The notes under the pieces are model-generated. The model did not search any database, was not told where the DNA came from, and saw only the letters and a program-made list of their open reading frames with translations. Positions 1 through 7,623 of a stretch of DNA of 13,925 nucleotides are shown here, one piece after another; position 1 is the first letter of the stretch; every line of letters begins with the position of its first letter. The stretch comes from Christensenellaceae bacterium. Lineage in GTDB: Bacteria; Bacillota; Clostridia; Christensenellales; Aristaeellaceae. The DNA is taken from the NCBI GenBank assembly GCA_020025205.1, contig JAHHSO010000035.1, positions 1 through 13,925 on the forward strand, written 5' to 3'. The position numbers and the translations under genes are program-made.

Positions 1-87
1 TTCTCGCTATGAGTCACTATTTTTATCTGTTGCACTTAGATTGTAAATTCGTCATTTTACTTTTTGGATACCAGAAACGAGATTATG

Positions 88-130
88 AAGCGGCGGTTTT
101 TCTATCCTCGGGAGAAAACCGCCGCTTTTT
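88..130 (+). terminator. Rho-independent terminator, probably bidirectional
   Basis: A perfect 13-bp stem (88-100 paired with 115-127, core GCGGCGG/CCGCCGC flanked by A and T runs) encloses a 14-nt loop and is followed by a T tract. The A-rich 5' arm also gives a T tract on the minus strand, so it could stop transcription in both directions. It presumably ends a gene lying left of the window, because no intact gene in the window leads into it. Confidence 0.85.
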
Positions 131-141
131 ATGTTGATTGA

Positions 142-525
142 TACATCGAATTGAAAACAAAGAAGAATGTACGCTTTAATATCTGGGAGCTTTCGCAAAG
201 CCAAATTGTAGACTTGTGAAGTCCAAAGCTTTCTTGATCGGTTTGTAGATTTTTGAATGCTCTTTTGAAAATGCAAATTAGATACTGGATGAGTAAAAAT
301 TCGTTAGATGAAAGAGAAAAAGCAGAAATTCTTACACAAGCATCTTGGAGTCAGTAAGATTGGGGTGCTGTGAGAAAAGTTATTCGATCGATGATATACA
401 CTGTTTAAAAGAAATCATGGGATATGGACTTGAAAGAAGATTACTGGAAAAAATTGCTGAAGGATGCCAGTCTTTTTGAGGACGATTACAGAACGGAGAT
501 GAAAAATAGAATGGTTCCATTTTAA
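142..525 (+). pseudogene. Decayed protein-coding gene of unknown function
   Basis: One plus-strand frame reads as protein-like sequence from 142 to the stop at 523-525 but is broken by in-frame TGA at 217 and 235 and TAA at 355 and 406. Between the stops the peptide is well composed: a stretch starting MSKNSLDEREKAEILTQ (from 289), then DWGAVRKVIRSMIYTV, then MDLKEDYWKKLLKDASLF (from 424) and a tail ending MVPF. Codons favour purines at position one, as in real genes, and all segments lie in the same frame, so nonsense substitutions rather than frameshifts explain the damage. No start codon with a ribosome site is visible at the left end. I do not recognise the family. The caveat is that AT-rich DNA gives stop-poor stretches by chance, and only a homology search can settle it. 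The last 33 codons (424-525) could in principle still be translated, but no convincing ribosome site precedes them. Confidence 0.42.
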
Positions 526-598
526 CATGTGAAACATCTGTATGTTGTTATCTGCCTTAGTTCATCTGAAAAGGAAACGGGAAGGAAGAAAAATGAAG

Positions 599-650
599 AA
601 TGCCTATGAAGAGAAAAGGTAAAAGAAGGGGACGGTTCTTAAAAGGCATT
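599..650 (+). repeat. Small hairpin element with GGGGACGGTTCTT motif
   Basis: AATGCCT (599-605) and AGGCATT (644-650) form a 7-bp inverted repeat around a purine-rich centre. Nested inside is a second small stem, AAGAA (623-627) with TTCTT (636-640), surrounding the GGGGACGG core. Related GGGGACGGTTCT strings are, from general knowledge, found in palindromic repeats of Firmicutes associated with REP-type Y1 transposases. No transposase and no second copy is seen in this window. It may be a remnant of such a repeat or a chance structure. Confidence 0.3.
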
Positions 651-665
651 TCTCTTTTGGATGCG

Positions 666-694
666 TTGACTTTGAGAAAGGTTGCGCTTATAAT
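666..694 (+). promoter_or_regulatory. Sigma-A type promoter for the HAD phosphatase gene
   Basis: The -35 box TTGACT (666-671) and -10 box TATAAT (689-694) are separated by exactly 17 bp. This is one mismatch from the full vegetative consensus. Transcription would begin near 701, giving an untranslated leader of about 70 nt before the chosen start at 770. Confidence 0.85.
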
Positions 695-769
695 GTAGAC
701 GTTCAAAAAGTATTTAAAATGAAGGTATATGCGGGAAAACTCGCCCTGCCGGATAAAGGAGGATCAAGG

Positions 770-1681
770 ATGAACGAGAAGCCAATTTTGGCAATTATGT
801 ATGATTTTGACCGTACACTGTCCCCGAGAGATATGCAGGAATACGGTTTTATTCCCGAGCTGGGCATGGCGCCGGAAGAGTTCTGGGGCAAGTGCGTGGA
901 TGCGATGAAAAAATACCAGATGGATCAGATTCTGGCATACATGTATGTGATGGTCGAAGAAGCTAAAGGACGTATCGTCATCAACAAACAAACGCTCAGA
1001 GAGCTGGGCAAAGATGTTCAGCTGTTTGAAGGCGTGAAGACCTGGTTCACACGTGTGAATGATTATGCGCAAAAGCGCGGGCTGACACCGGAACATTACA
1101 TCATCTCCTCTGGGCTTAAAGAGATTATCGAAGGAACGCCTATCGCGCATGAGTTTAAAGAAATTTATGCGGCCAGCTTTTGCTATGCTGCGGATGGAAT
1201 GCCGTGCTGGCCGGCGATGGCGGTTAATTATACCAGCAAAACGCAGTTCCTTTTTCGTGTCAACAAAGGTGTTCTGGATGTGACGGAGCATCGGCAGCTC
1301 AATGAATTTATGCCGGAAGAAAAGCGGCGCGTGCCATTTTCCAACATGATTTATGTGGGAGACGGATTGACGGATGTTCCGTGCATGAAGCTGACCAAGT
1401 TGAACGGCGGCCATTCTATTGCCGTCTGGCAGGACAGCCCGGCGGCTGTCAACGACATGCTGCTGGAAGGACGCGTGGATTTTGTGACAAAGGCGGATTA
1501 TTCTGAAGGCAGCGAAATGGAAAAGACGGTCTTTGCGGTTATTGATGAGATTGCTGCTGCATCCCGCACGGCACAGATGCATTTGAGCGCGGCAGACCGT
1601 GCCCGCCGGGGGATAAGCGAAGGAGATGCACTTTACTGGGAAGCCCAGCATGATACGGAGAGCAGATCCGGGAAGAGATAA
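770..1681 (+). CDS. HAD-superfamily phosphatase, phosphoserine phosphatase-like
   Basis: This 303-residue cytosolic protein carries the signature motifs of the haloacid dehalogenase superfamily. Motif I is DFDRT (Asp12 nucleophile, Asp14 acid/base), motif II is the ISSG stretch at about 112-115, and the C-terminal acidic motif is GDGLTD (197-202), which binds Mg2+. It therefore probably hydrolyses a phosphomonoester, but the substrate cannot be read from sequence. The insert between motifs I and II (about 20-110) is largely helical and would form the cap. The start at 770 is preferred over an in-frame ATG at 719 because AAAGGAGG (755-762) lies 7 nt upstream, while the 719 codon has no ribosome site. 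The gene is monocistronic: its own strong promoter stands upstream and a terminator follows within 10 nt. Class is secure, specific function is not. Confidence 0.85.
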   Translation: MNEKPILAIMYDFDRTLSPRDMQEYGFIPELGMAPEEFWGKCVDAMKKYQMDQILAYMYVMVEEAKGRIVINKQTLRELGKDVQLFEGVKTWFTRVNDYAQKRGLTPEHYIISSGLKEIIEGTPIAHEFKEIYAASFCYAADGMPCWPAMAVNYTSKTQFLFRVNKGVLDVTEHRQLNEFMPEEKRRVPFSNMIYVGDGLTDVPCMKLTKLNGGHSIAVWQDSPAAVNDMLLEGRVDFVTKADYSEGSEMEKTVFAVIDEIAAASRTAQMHLSAADRARRGISEGDALYWEAQHDTESRSGKR

Positions 1682-1686
1682 AAAAT

Positions 1687-1715
1687 AAAAGGAGGACGTG
1701 ATATCCTCCTTTTTT
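1687..1715 (+). terminator. Bidirectional terminator between convergent genes
   Basis: AAAAGGAGGA (1687-1696) pairs perfectly with its complement at 1704-1713 across a 7-nt loop. A T run follows on the plus strand and the A-rich left arm supplies one on the minus strand. It lies between the HAD gene stop (1681) and the transglutaminase gene stop (1725) and likely serves both. Confidence 0.85.
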
Positions 1716-1724
1716 GTTATGTGA

Positions 1725-3974
1725 TTAAATGGATTTAGCGTGCTTTTTCCGGCACATCAGCAGACGACGGGCGTACAGGCGAAGCTTCTGGAGAAGCGTC
1801 ATCCGTTCAAGCAGCGCTCGATAGACCGGTTTGGCATCGGCAACCTGTGCGCGTGAGAGTCTGTGCGGGCTGTAGCGGACAAGACAGAGCGCCTTACCCA
1901 GGTTGGTAAGAGGAAGATCCAGTGCCTGCTGAGCACGCCAGAGGAATGTTGCCGCGGCTTCTCCGACAGCGGGAGTAATACCAAGGCAGAAGAGTTCCTC
2001 TTCGATGGCGGCATACCAAGCGAGCAGGGCATCGCCGCTGGATTTTTTGCGTGCAGCAACGCGTTCGGGTGCACAGAAGAAGAGCTTCAGTGCCGCGCAG
2101 CTGATTATCAAAATAAAGAGCAGCAGTCCCCAGAGGGCGGGAGGAACGGACGGATCATCCGGCGGCGTTGGCGGAATCGAAGGAGCAGGGGTTGGAGCGG
2201 GTGTATTCTGCTCAGGCGTTGGGGTAATAGTAGGCGTAGCATCGGGCGTATTGCGCTGCGGTGTTGGCGTTGGCGTTGGCGAGGGAGAAGGGGGTTCGTT
2301 CTCAGGTGGAGCATCGTTTGGCGAATCAAGGGTGTCGTCCGAAAAATCATCGGAGTCTTGATCCGGGTTAGGAAGCCCGCTTCCGCCGTTTTCGCCCGGC
2401 GTGGGATCAAAAGGAAGCCAGCCGAACCCGGAAAAGTAAATCTCTGTCCATGCATGCGCATTTTTCTGCGTGACACGTGCCTTGCCGTCTGCATCTGGAA
2501 CAGCAGAATACCCTTCGACATATCGGGAGGGAAGGCCGGCTATGCGCGCCATGATGGCCATTGCGCTGGCAAACGATGTGCAGTATCCCTGCTTTTCCTC
2601 CAGAAGGAACCAGGAAACAAAGTCCTGGGAATGGGGCGGTATGTGCTGTTCAAGCGTGTAACGATAGCTGGTGCGCAGATGAGCCTGAAGCATCATCGCG
2701 CGGTCAAAGTCGGTTGAAAGGCCTTCGGTCAGGCGCTGAACGAGCTGATAAACCTGCGGGGAGATGCCGTCTGGCAGCTGCATATAGGTATTGTATACGT
2801 CTTCAAAATTCGGATCGTCAAGCGATGAACAAGAGACAACTGCATCGCGCATGCCGGGGGTGTCCGCATCAAAGCGAGATCCCGTAAAGGTATAACTGTC
2901 GCCCGGGGAGAGGCTGCGTGTTCCGAAGACCTCACTGGAGGGTGAAAAATACGGCACAATCCCCCGGCCGGATGGCGCGCGGAAGCGCTGGGTGAGATAC
3001 AGCGTGCTGGCAGATTCGGCGCGCATGGAAACGGTGATGGTTTCCGATTCAGGCAGAAAATCACGGGGTTTATCCTGATCGAACAGAAATTTCTTGAGTG
3101 AGGAAAAACGCGGATTGACGTAAAGATATCGTCTGCCGGATGTAGTATCCAGCCATGAGCGGCCGTTGTATGTGTTTTTGATCGTGCCGCGAAGCAGTGC
3201 GCGGCCGGCAGTTTCTACCTGCATGACGGGCTCTTCTTCCGGAGCGGCGGGGCCGCCCAGCTGCTGAACGCCAAGAGGCTGATAGCCGGTTGTGTTCAGG
3301 GAAAACGTTGTGCGGGGATCGGTGAAGAAAAAATAATCATCGATGGCGCGGCGAAGGTTTTGGGCGGCCTGTTCAAGCGGCGGAAATGTGCGTCCGGCAA
3401 AGGGAAAGACGAACGCGACGCAGACGACCACGGCAGCGGCACAGGCGAGCAGCCGGGAAAGGTGGACGCCGGCCGCGCGGCTGGCCAGAAGCAACGCAAT
3501 GGCTAATGGGAGCAGGGAAAGCGGGCTGACATCTCCGCCCAGAAAAGAGACGACAAACAGCAGCAGAAAAGAGAGAAGCCCCAGCGGAAAGAAAGCCTGC
3601 TCACTGCGGGCAAGTGAAGCACCGACGCCCGTAAACAGGAGCGAGAAAAGCAGGACAATGACGCGGGAATATGCGGCCAGCGCGATGGGCTGCCCATTGA
3701 GCAGCAGGGTGAGTGCGGCGCTGATGGCTGGAATCTGCTGATAAAAAGGGAGAACTAACGCAGCGATAGCGGCAAACAGGAGCGGATATCCAAGAAACCG
3801 AATCCGCGGCACGCAGTCCAGAAGGGCGAAAACGAGAGAGGACAACGCACAACAGGCAGCGCACAGCACAAAAGGCGTATTCAGCCCAAGGGAGAGCGCC
3901 AGGGGATAAGCACAGCCCACGCCGATCAGAAATGTGCTCAACGTGTGAAGCGCCAGCGTAGAAAACATTTTCAT
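1725..3974 (-). CDS. TgpA-like membrane transglutaminase-domain protein
   Basis: This large envelope protein (749 residues from the ATG at 3974) has the layout of the TgpA/DUF3488-transglutaminase family. The N-terminal part (about 5-195) is a block of six to seven hydrophobic membrane segments. An extracytoplasmic region follows, then a transglutaminase-like core with a complete Cys-His-Asp triad: Cys465 in GYCTSFASAMA, His507 in NAHAWTEIYF, Asp523 in GWLPFDPTPG. Residues about 545-612 are a Pro/Ser/Thr-rich linker with PTPTPTP repeats. One more membrane helix (about 613-635) and a cytoplasmic C-terminal domain resembling DUF4129 complete it. The actual reaction (peptide cleavage, crosslinking or amide exchange) is not established for this family. 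An in-frame TTG at 3977 is possible, but the ATG fits better: AGAAAGG lies 7 nt upstream. It starts 16 nt after the DUF58 stop and is last in the moxR operon. A non-catalytic role is unlikely with the triad intact. Confidence 0.9.
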   Translation of the reverse strand: MKMFSTLALHTLSTFLIGVGCAYPLALSLGLNTPFVLCAACCALSSLVFALLDCVPRIRFLGYPLLFAAIAALVLPFYQQIPAISAALTLLLNGQPIALAAYSRVIVLLFSLLFTGVGASLARSEQAFFPLGLLSFLLLFVVSFLGGDVSPLSLLPLAIALLLASRAAGVHLSRLLACAAAVVVCVAFVFPFAGRTFPPLEQAAQNLRRAIDDYFFFTDPRTTFSLNTTGYQPLGVQQLGGPAAPEEEPVMQVETAGRALLRGTIKNTYNGRSWLDTTSGRRYLYVNPRFSSLKKFLFDQDKPRDFLPESETITVSMRAESASTLYLTQRFRAPSGRGIVPYFSPSSEVFGTRSLSPGDSYTFTGSRFDADTPGMRDAVVSCSSLDDPNFEDVYNTYMQLPDGISPQVYQLVQRLTEGLSTDFDRAMMLQAHLRTSYRYTLEQHIPPHSQDFVSWFLLEEKQGYCTSFASAMAIMARIAGLPSRYVEGYSAVPDADGKARVTQKNAHAWTEIYFSGFGWLPFDPTPGENGGSGLPNPDQDSDDFSDDTLDSPNDAPPENEPPSPSPTPTPTPQRNTPDATPTITPTPEQNTPAPTPAPSIPPTPPDDPSVPPALWGLLLFILIISCAALKLFFCAPERVAARKKSSGDALLAWYAAIEEELFCLGITPAVGEAAATFLWRAQQALDLPLTNLGKALCLVRYSPHRLSRAQVADAKPVYRALLERMTLLQKLRLYARRLLMCRKKHAKSI

Positions 3975-3990
3975 CAAAAAACCTTTCTTG

Positions 3991-5130
3991 TCAGACCGCC
4001 TGAAGGTGCGCCGTTTCTATGCCGTTTGTACGCAGCAGATAGATAAGACGGCGGCACGTGTCGTCAAGAGCGCCGTTGGTGACCAGAACAAAGCGCATAT
4101 GAGGCCCCATGCGGGAAAGCGCCAGGGCAGCTTCTGCGATGCTGGGCGTAAGCTCAGCCGACAGGACGGCAATGGAGCCTGTGCGCTGCGTTCTTTTGGC
4201 GGCCAGCCAGAGGGCGCGGGAAAAGTCCTCTGCCAAGGAAAAGTCCTCTTTGGCAAGCGCACGAAGAATCTGCGGGAGGGCTTCTGAATTCTGCCCGCTG
4301 ATTTCGCACTGCGCTGAATCGGAAAGGGGCAGACGCGTGCAGCGGCCGGCTTCAAGAAGAGTTTTGATGATGCCTGCACAGGATTCACAAAGCGTATCAA
4401 TCGTTGCAAGACGAAGCGGCCCTTCCGGTACGGAACGATTGAGCAGAATAAGTGCATCGGGGCGCTGCGGGGTTTCATAGGTGTGTACCATCAGGGACTG
4501 ACGGCGTGCAGAGAGTTTCCAATGGACGCGTTTAAGTTCGTCACCATCCTGCCAGGCGCGGATGTCTTCTGGCGTACTGTGGTCAGCCTGCGCCCGAAGA
4601 GAGGCATTGCTTTCGCCTTCACCCGGACTGAATGCAAGCGGTTCAGCTTTTTGAGGCTGTGGCAGCACACAAAGCTGAGGAAGGGGAGTGCGGATGTGCA
4701 TATGCAGCTGAAACAGACCGAAACAGTCGGAAAAGCTGATCTTTGTGACGCCTACAGGAAAAACCCCCACATGCGGGCAGGGAAGATCTACTTTGTTTCT
4801 GGTTTCATGAAAGAGCTGCGCAGGCAGCTGAAAGTTACTCTGCCGACCGTTCGGAAAAGAGACGGACAGTGTCAGCGGAGCGATGGGAACGGGCACGCGA
4901 AAGCGGGCACTGAGCATGTAGGGGCAGATGCCGCCGCGTTGCGTTTCTATCGTCCGAACAGCTTGCCGGAAATGGCAGGAAAAACGAGCGGCAATCACAC
5001 AGACAAGAGAGACCAGACAGGCAAACAGCGCTGATGCCCCCAAAAGAAATGCGCCTGCACTGCCTACGGACAGGGCTGTAACGAGCATCAGCATGCCGAA
5101 AAGCAGTGTGTATAATCCGCGGGCCGTCAT
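3991..5130 (-). CDS. DUF58 domain protein, MoxR partner
   Basis: This 379-residue protein starts with two closely spaced hydrophobic segments (about 6-48), so it is probably anchored in the membrane. Its DUF58 signature lies at about 187-222: a tryptophan-containing DGDELKRVHWKLSARR stretch followed by a YET strand. DUF58 proteins are typically encoded beside MoxR ATPases and are thought to be clients or effectors of the ATPase, with a von Willebrand A-like fold. The metal-site strand that often reads LLLDxSxS is LILLNRS here (227-233), so the first Asp is absent and a canonical MIDAS site may be lost. Its ATG overlaps the moxR stop as ATGA (5127-5130), suggesting translational coupling. The biochemical role is unknown. 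Confidence 0.88.
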   Translation of the reverse strand: MTARGLYTLLFGMLMLVTALSVGSAGAFLLGASALFACLVSLVCVIAARFSCHFRQAVRTIETQRGGICPYMLSARFRVPVPIAPLTLSVSFPNGRQSNFQLPAQLFHETRNKVDLPCPHVGVFPVGVTKISFSDCFGLFQLHMHIRTPLPQLCVLPQPQKAEPLAFSPGEGESNASLRAQADHSTPEDIRAWQDGDELKRVHWKLSARRQSLMVHTYETPQRPDALILLNRSVPEGPLRLATIDTLCESCAGIIKTLLEAGRCTRLPLSDSAQCEISGQNSEALPQILRALAKEDFSLAEDFSRALWLAAKRTQRTGSIAVLSAELTPSIAEAALALSRMGPHMRFVLVTNGALDDTCRRLIYLLRTNGIETAHLQAV

Positions 5131-6071
5131 TTGAGCCTCACCGGAATGCGAACGGTCGAAAGAATTTCAGAGAGCACCTGCTCGCTGCTCAGGCCGCGCA
5201 TACGGGCTTCTGCGGACAGAACGAAGCGGTGACAGAGCACGCTGGGAGCCAGATGCTGTACGTCTTCGGGAATGACATAATCGCGGCCGCAGAGCAGGGC
5301 GTTAGCCTGTGCGGCGCGGATCAGGGCAATGGCAGCGCGGGTGCTTGCGCCGAGATTGAGGGCAGGTGTCTGGCGAGTAGCGGCACAGATGGAGGCGATG
5401 TAGGCACGCACTTCTTTGGCGCAGTAGACGGTCTTGACCTGCTGCTGCATGGCGATGACATCTTCAGCGGTGCAGACGGCGCCGATGGACTGAATCGGGC
5501 TGTTTCCGCTGCAATAGCGATCCAGAATCGCCATTTCATCCTGAAGGGACGGATATCCGATGGAGATGCGCATGAAGAAGCGATCCATTTGGGCTTCGGG
5601 CAGCGGGTAAGTGCCCACAAAGTCAACGGGGTTTTGCGTGGCCAGCACCATGAACGGGCGGGCTAAAGGATAAGTGACGCCGTCCACTGTAACCTGATGC
5701 TCTTCCATAACCTCAAGGAGCGCAGACTGCGTCTTGGGGGAAGTGCGGTTGATTTCATCGGCCAGCACAATCTGACTCATGATGGCACCCGGCTTGTACT
5801 GCATCTCACCAGAAAGGCTGGGCATGGTGAAGCCGGTAATGTCGGAGGGGGTGACATCCGGCGTGAACTGAATGCGCTTAAAAGAGCAGGAAAGCGAACG
5901 TGCCAGCGCACTGGCCAGCGTTGTTTTGCCTACACCGGGTACATCTTCGATAAGCACATGTCCCTCGCAAAGGAGCGCCGTGAGCATCAGCTCGACGACG
6001 TCGTTTTTGCCGACGACAGCGCGTGCAATGTTTTGTTTAAGGGCGGAAACCATCGTGCTGAGATTGGTCAT
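5127..6071 (-). CDS. MoxR-family AAA+ ATPase
   Basis: The 314-residue cytosolic protein is a complete MoxR ATPase. Visible elements are Walker A EDVPGVGKTT (42-51, Lys49), Walker B IVLADE (101-106), sensor 1 TQNP (Asn147), the LPEAQMDRF arginine-finger motif (157-165) and the C-terminal lid. MoxR ATPases act as chaperone-like remodelling machines for proteins encoded beside them, here probably the DUF58 and transglutaminase proteins. The reading frame stays open upstream to 6200, but the start at 6071 is chosen because AAAGGAG sits 7 nt before it and the MTNLSTMVSALK beginning fits the family; the upstream extension overlaps the promoter. It is the first gene of the three-gene minus-strand operon, with a leader of about 95 nt. 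Confidence 0.93.
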   Translation of the reverse strand: MTNLSTMVSALKQNIARAVVGKNDVVELMLTALLCEGHVLIEDVPGVGKTTLASALARSLSCSFKRIQFTPDVTPSDITGFTMPSLSGEMQYKPGAIMSQIVLADEINRTSPKTQSALLEVMEEHQVTVDGVTYPLARPFMVLATQNPVDFVGTYPLPEAQMDRFFMRISIGYPSLQDEMAILDRYCSGNSPIQSIGAVCTAEDVIAMQQQVKTVYCAKEVRAYIASICAATRQTPALNLGASTRAAIALIRAAQANALLCGRDYVIPEDVQHLAPSVLCHRFVLSAEARMRGLSSEQVLSEILSTVRIPVRLK

Positions 6072-6171
6072 ATTTCTACTCCTTTTGGACAGCGTGAGCA
6101 AACAGAAAATGGAATAACACCAGCCATAAAAGCTTTGCCAGGTCAAGATAGTCTGTCCATTTAATGTCTCT

Positions 6172-6200
6172 ATTATAAAGGAAGAGCATGAATTTGGCAA
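6172..6200 (-). promoter_or_regulatory. Sigma-A type promoter for the moxR operon
   Basis: On the minus strand the -35 box is TTGCCA (6200-6195) and the -10 box TATAAT (6177-6172), with a 17-bp spacer. Transcription would start near 6165 and run leftward through moxR, DUF58 and transglutaminase genes. Confidence 0.8.
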
Positions 6201-6215
6201 GCAAAGCCCGGCATC

Positions 6216-6244
6216 TTGAAAACAGGGAGGTTTTTTGTTACAAT
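6216..6244 (+). promoter_or_regulatory. Sigma-A type promoter for birA cluster
   Basis: The -35 box TTGAAA (6216-6221) and -10 box TACAAT (6239-6244) are 17 bp apart. The expected start is near 6251, giving a leader of about 40 nt to birA. Its -35 box is only 15 bp from that of the divergent moxR promoter, so the two share a very small control region. Confidence 0.8.
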
Positions 6245-6289
6245 ATGAGATAAGGAAAAATGGGGTGGAAAGCCTTTCGGAGGACGTAT

Positions 6290-7249
6290 ATGATGGATCA
6301 GATTTTATCCCGCCTCTTGGAGAATGAAACCGTTTCGGGGCAGGCGCTCAGCGAGGAGCTGGGGGTGACGCGAGCCGCCGTTTGGAAGAAAATTGACGCG
6401 CTTCGCGATGCGGGATTTGACATTGAATCCTGCGGCAGACAGGGATACAGGCTGAATGGATGCCCGGACAGCTTGCGCGTTCCGGTTGTTTTACATGGAC
6501 TGGATACCAAGTGGGCCGGGCGAGAGATGGTTTATCTGGAATCCGTCGATTCGACTAACCGTTATGCCAGAAAGTGGGCGGCGGAAGGCGCAGCACATGG
6601 TGCGCTTGTCCTGGCTGATGAACAGACGGCAGGACGCGGAAGGCGTGGCAGAAGCTGGATCTCTCCGGCAGGTGAGGGCATTTTTATGTCCCTGATTATG
6701 CGGCCTCATGCGCACCCATCAGAGGTGGCTCGGCTGTCTCTGCAGACGGCGCTGGCTGTTGTAAAAGCGCTGCATGATGCCTGCGGACTGGATGCACAGA
6801 TCAAGTGGCCTAATGATATCGTTTGCGCAGGCAGAAAAATTTGCGGCCTGCTGCTGGAAATGAATGCAGATGAGCAGGCGGTTCATGATGTTGTGGCGGG
6901 TATAGGCATCAATGTGCATCAGAAGCAGTTTGATGAAGATATTCAAAAGACAGCTTCATCCGTGGATCTTCAGACAGGCAGGAAGGAAAACCGCGCGGCC
7001 ATTGTTCGGGCATTTCTCCGGGCCTTTGAAGAAACAGAACAGCTTGGTGATGGACTGATGGAGGCATACCGCGCACATTCTGCCACGCTGGGCAGGCAGG
7101 TGGAAGTGATCGGCAGCGACTGCCGGTTTGTCGGAGTGGCGCTTGATGTGACCGATTCGGGCAGCCTTATTGTCGAAGATCAGCAGGGGAGAAAACGGGA
7201 GGTGCTTGCTGCGGATGTTTCCGTGCGAGGGCTGATGGGGTATGTTTGA
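6290..7249 (+). CDS. birA: Bifunctional biotin-protein ligase / biotin repressor
   Basis: BirA joins biotin to a lysine of biotin carboxyl carrier proteins via biotinyl-AMP. The 319-residue protein is of the bifunctional class. Residues 1-58 form a winged helix-turn-helix (VSGQALSEELGVTRAAVWKKI), so it probably also represses transcription. The catalytic domain has VDSTN (86-90), the adenylate loop GRGRRGRSW (115-123) and KWPND (172-176). A small SH3-like C-terminal domain ends the protein. GGAGG (6279-6283) lies 6 nt before the ATG at 6290; a second ATG at 6293 is equally possible, and an in-frame ATG at 6260 lacks a ribosome site. The stop overlaps the acpS start by 8 nt. No biotin synthesis genes and no clear biotin-operator palindrome are seen in this window, so its regulatory targets must lie elsewhere. 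Confidence 0.95.
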   Translation: MMDQILSRLLENETVSGQALSEELGVTRAAVWKKIDALRDAGFDIESCGRQGYRLNGCPDSLRVPVVLHGLDTKWAGREMVYLESVDSTNRYARKWAAEGAAHGALVLADEQTAGRGRRGRSWISPAGEGIFMSLIMRPHAHPSEVARLSLQTALAVVKALHDACGLDAQIKWPNDIVCAGRKICGLLLEMNADEQAVHDVVAGIGINVHQKQFDEDIQKTASSVDLQTGRKENRAAIVRAFLRAFEETEQLGDGLMEAYRAHSATLGRQVEVIGSDCRFVGVALDVTDSGSLIVEDQQGRKREVLAADVSVRGLMGYV

Positions 7250-7610
7250 TGGAATCGGGGTTGATCTGTGTGACATTGCGCGGATTGAACGCGCGATGGA
7301 AAAGACTCACTTCATGGAGCGTGTCTATACAGAGGAAGAGCGAGCCTATTTAGAAAAAAAGGGGAAAAGCGCGGCACAGAGTGCTGCGGCAATGTTTGCG
7401 GCCAAGGAAGCCGTTGCCAAGGCGCTGGGAACCGGTTTTTCGGGCGGCGTGATGCCTTTTCAGATTGGCGTTGTCCATGCGGAAAATGGTGCGCCCGGTG
7501 CGGTGCTGACGGGAACGGCGGCCAAGCTGCTGGCTGGACGACGGGTGCTGCTGTCCCTGTCTCACGAAGGCAGTCAGGCGGTGGCGTTTGCAATGATCGC
7601 CTCGGAGTAA
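7242..7610 (+). CDS. acpS: Holo-[acyl-carrier-protein] synthase
   Basis: AcpS transfers 4'-phosphopantetheine from coenzyme A to the active serine of apo-acyl carrier protein, which is essential for fatty acid synthesis. The 122-residue length is normal for this trimeric family. The hallmark motifs are present: GIGVDLCDIARIER near the N-terminus with Mg2+ ligand Asp8, and FAAKEAVAKALGTGF (52-66) with Lys55 and Glu56. The C-terminal LLSLSHEGSQAVAFAMI strand also matches. The start codon lies inside the birA 3' end (8-nt overlap), and no strong ribosome site is visible apart from weak GAGG, so translation is probably coupled to birA. The nnr gene follows after 13 nt. Confidence 0.95.
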   Translation: MFDGIGVDLCDIARIERAMEKTHFMERVYTEEERAYLEKKGKSAAQSAAAMFAAKEAVAKALGTGFSGGVMPFQIGVVHAENGAPGAVLTGTAAKLLAGRRVLLSLSHEGSQAVAFAMIASE

Positions 7611-7623
7611 GGAGGAACAACGG

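Noticed and set aside
52..276. Minus-strand frame of 74 codons at the left edge
   Set aside because: It reads straight through the terminator hairpin at 88-127 and has no ribosome site.
764..1651. Minus-strand frame of 295 codons opposite the HAD phosphatase
   Set aside because: The plus-strand gene has catalytic motifs, promoter, ribosome site and terminator. The opposite frame has none.
2215..2290. Short tandem repeats resembling a repeat array
   Set aside because: They are in-frame codons of the Pro/Thr linker in the transglutaminase protein; there are no spacer units, so it is not a CRISPR array.
6087..6158. GGACAG/CTGTCC inverted repeat in the moxR leader
   Set aside because: Six base pairs across about 60 nt is too weak to support a regulatory structure on its own.
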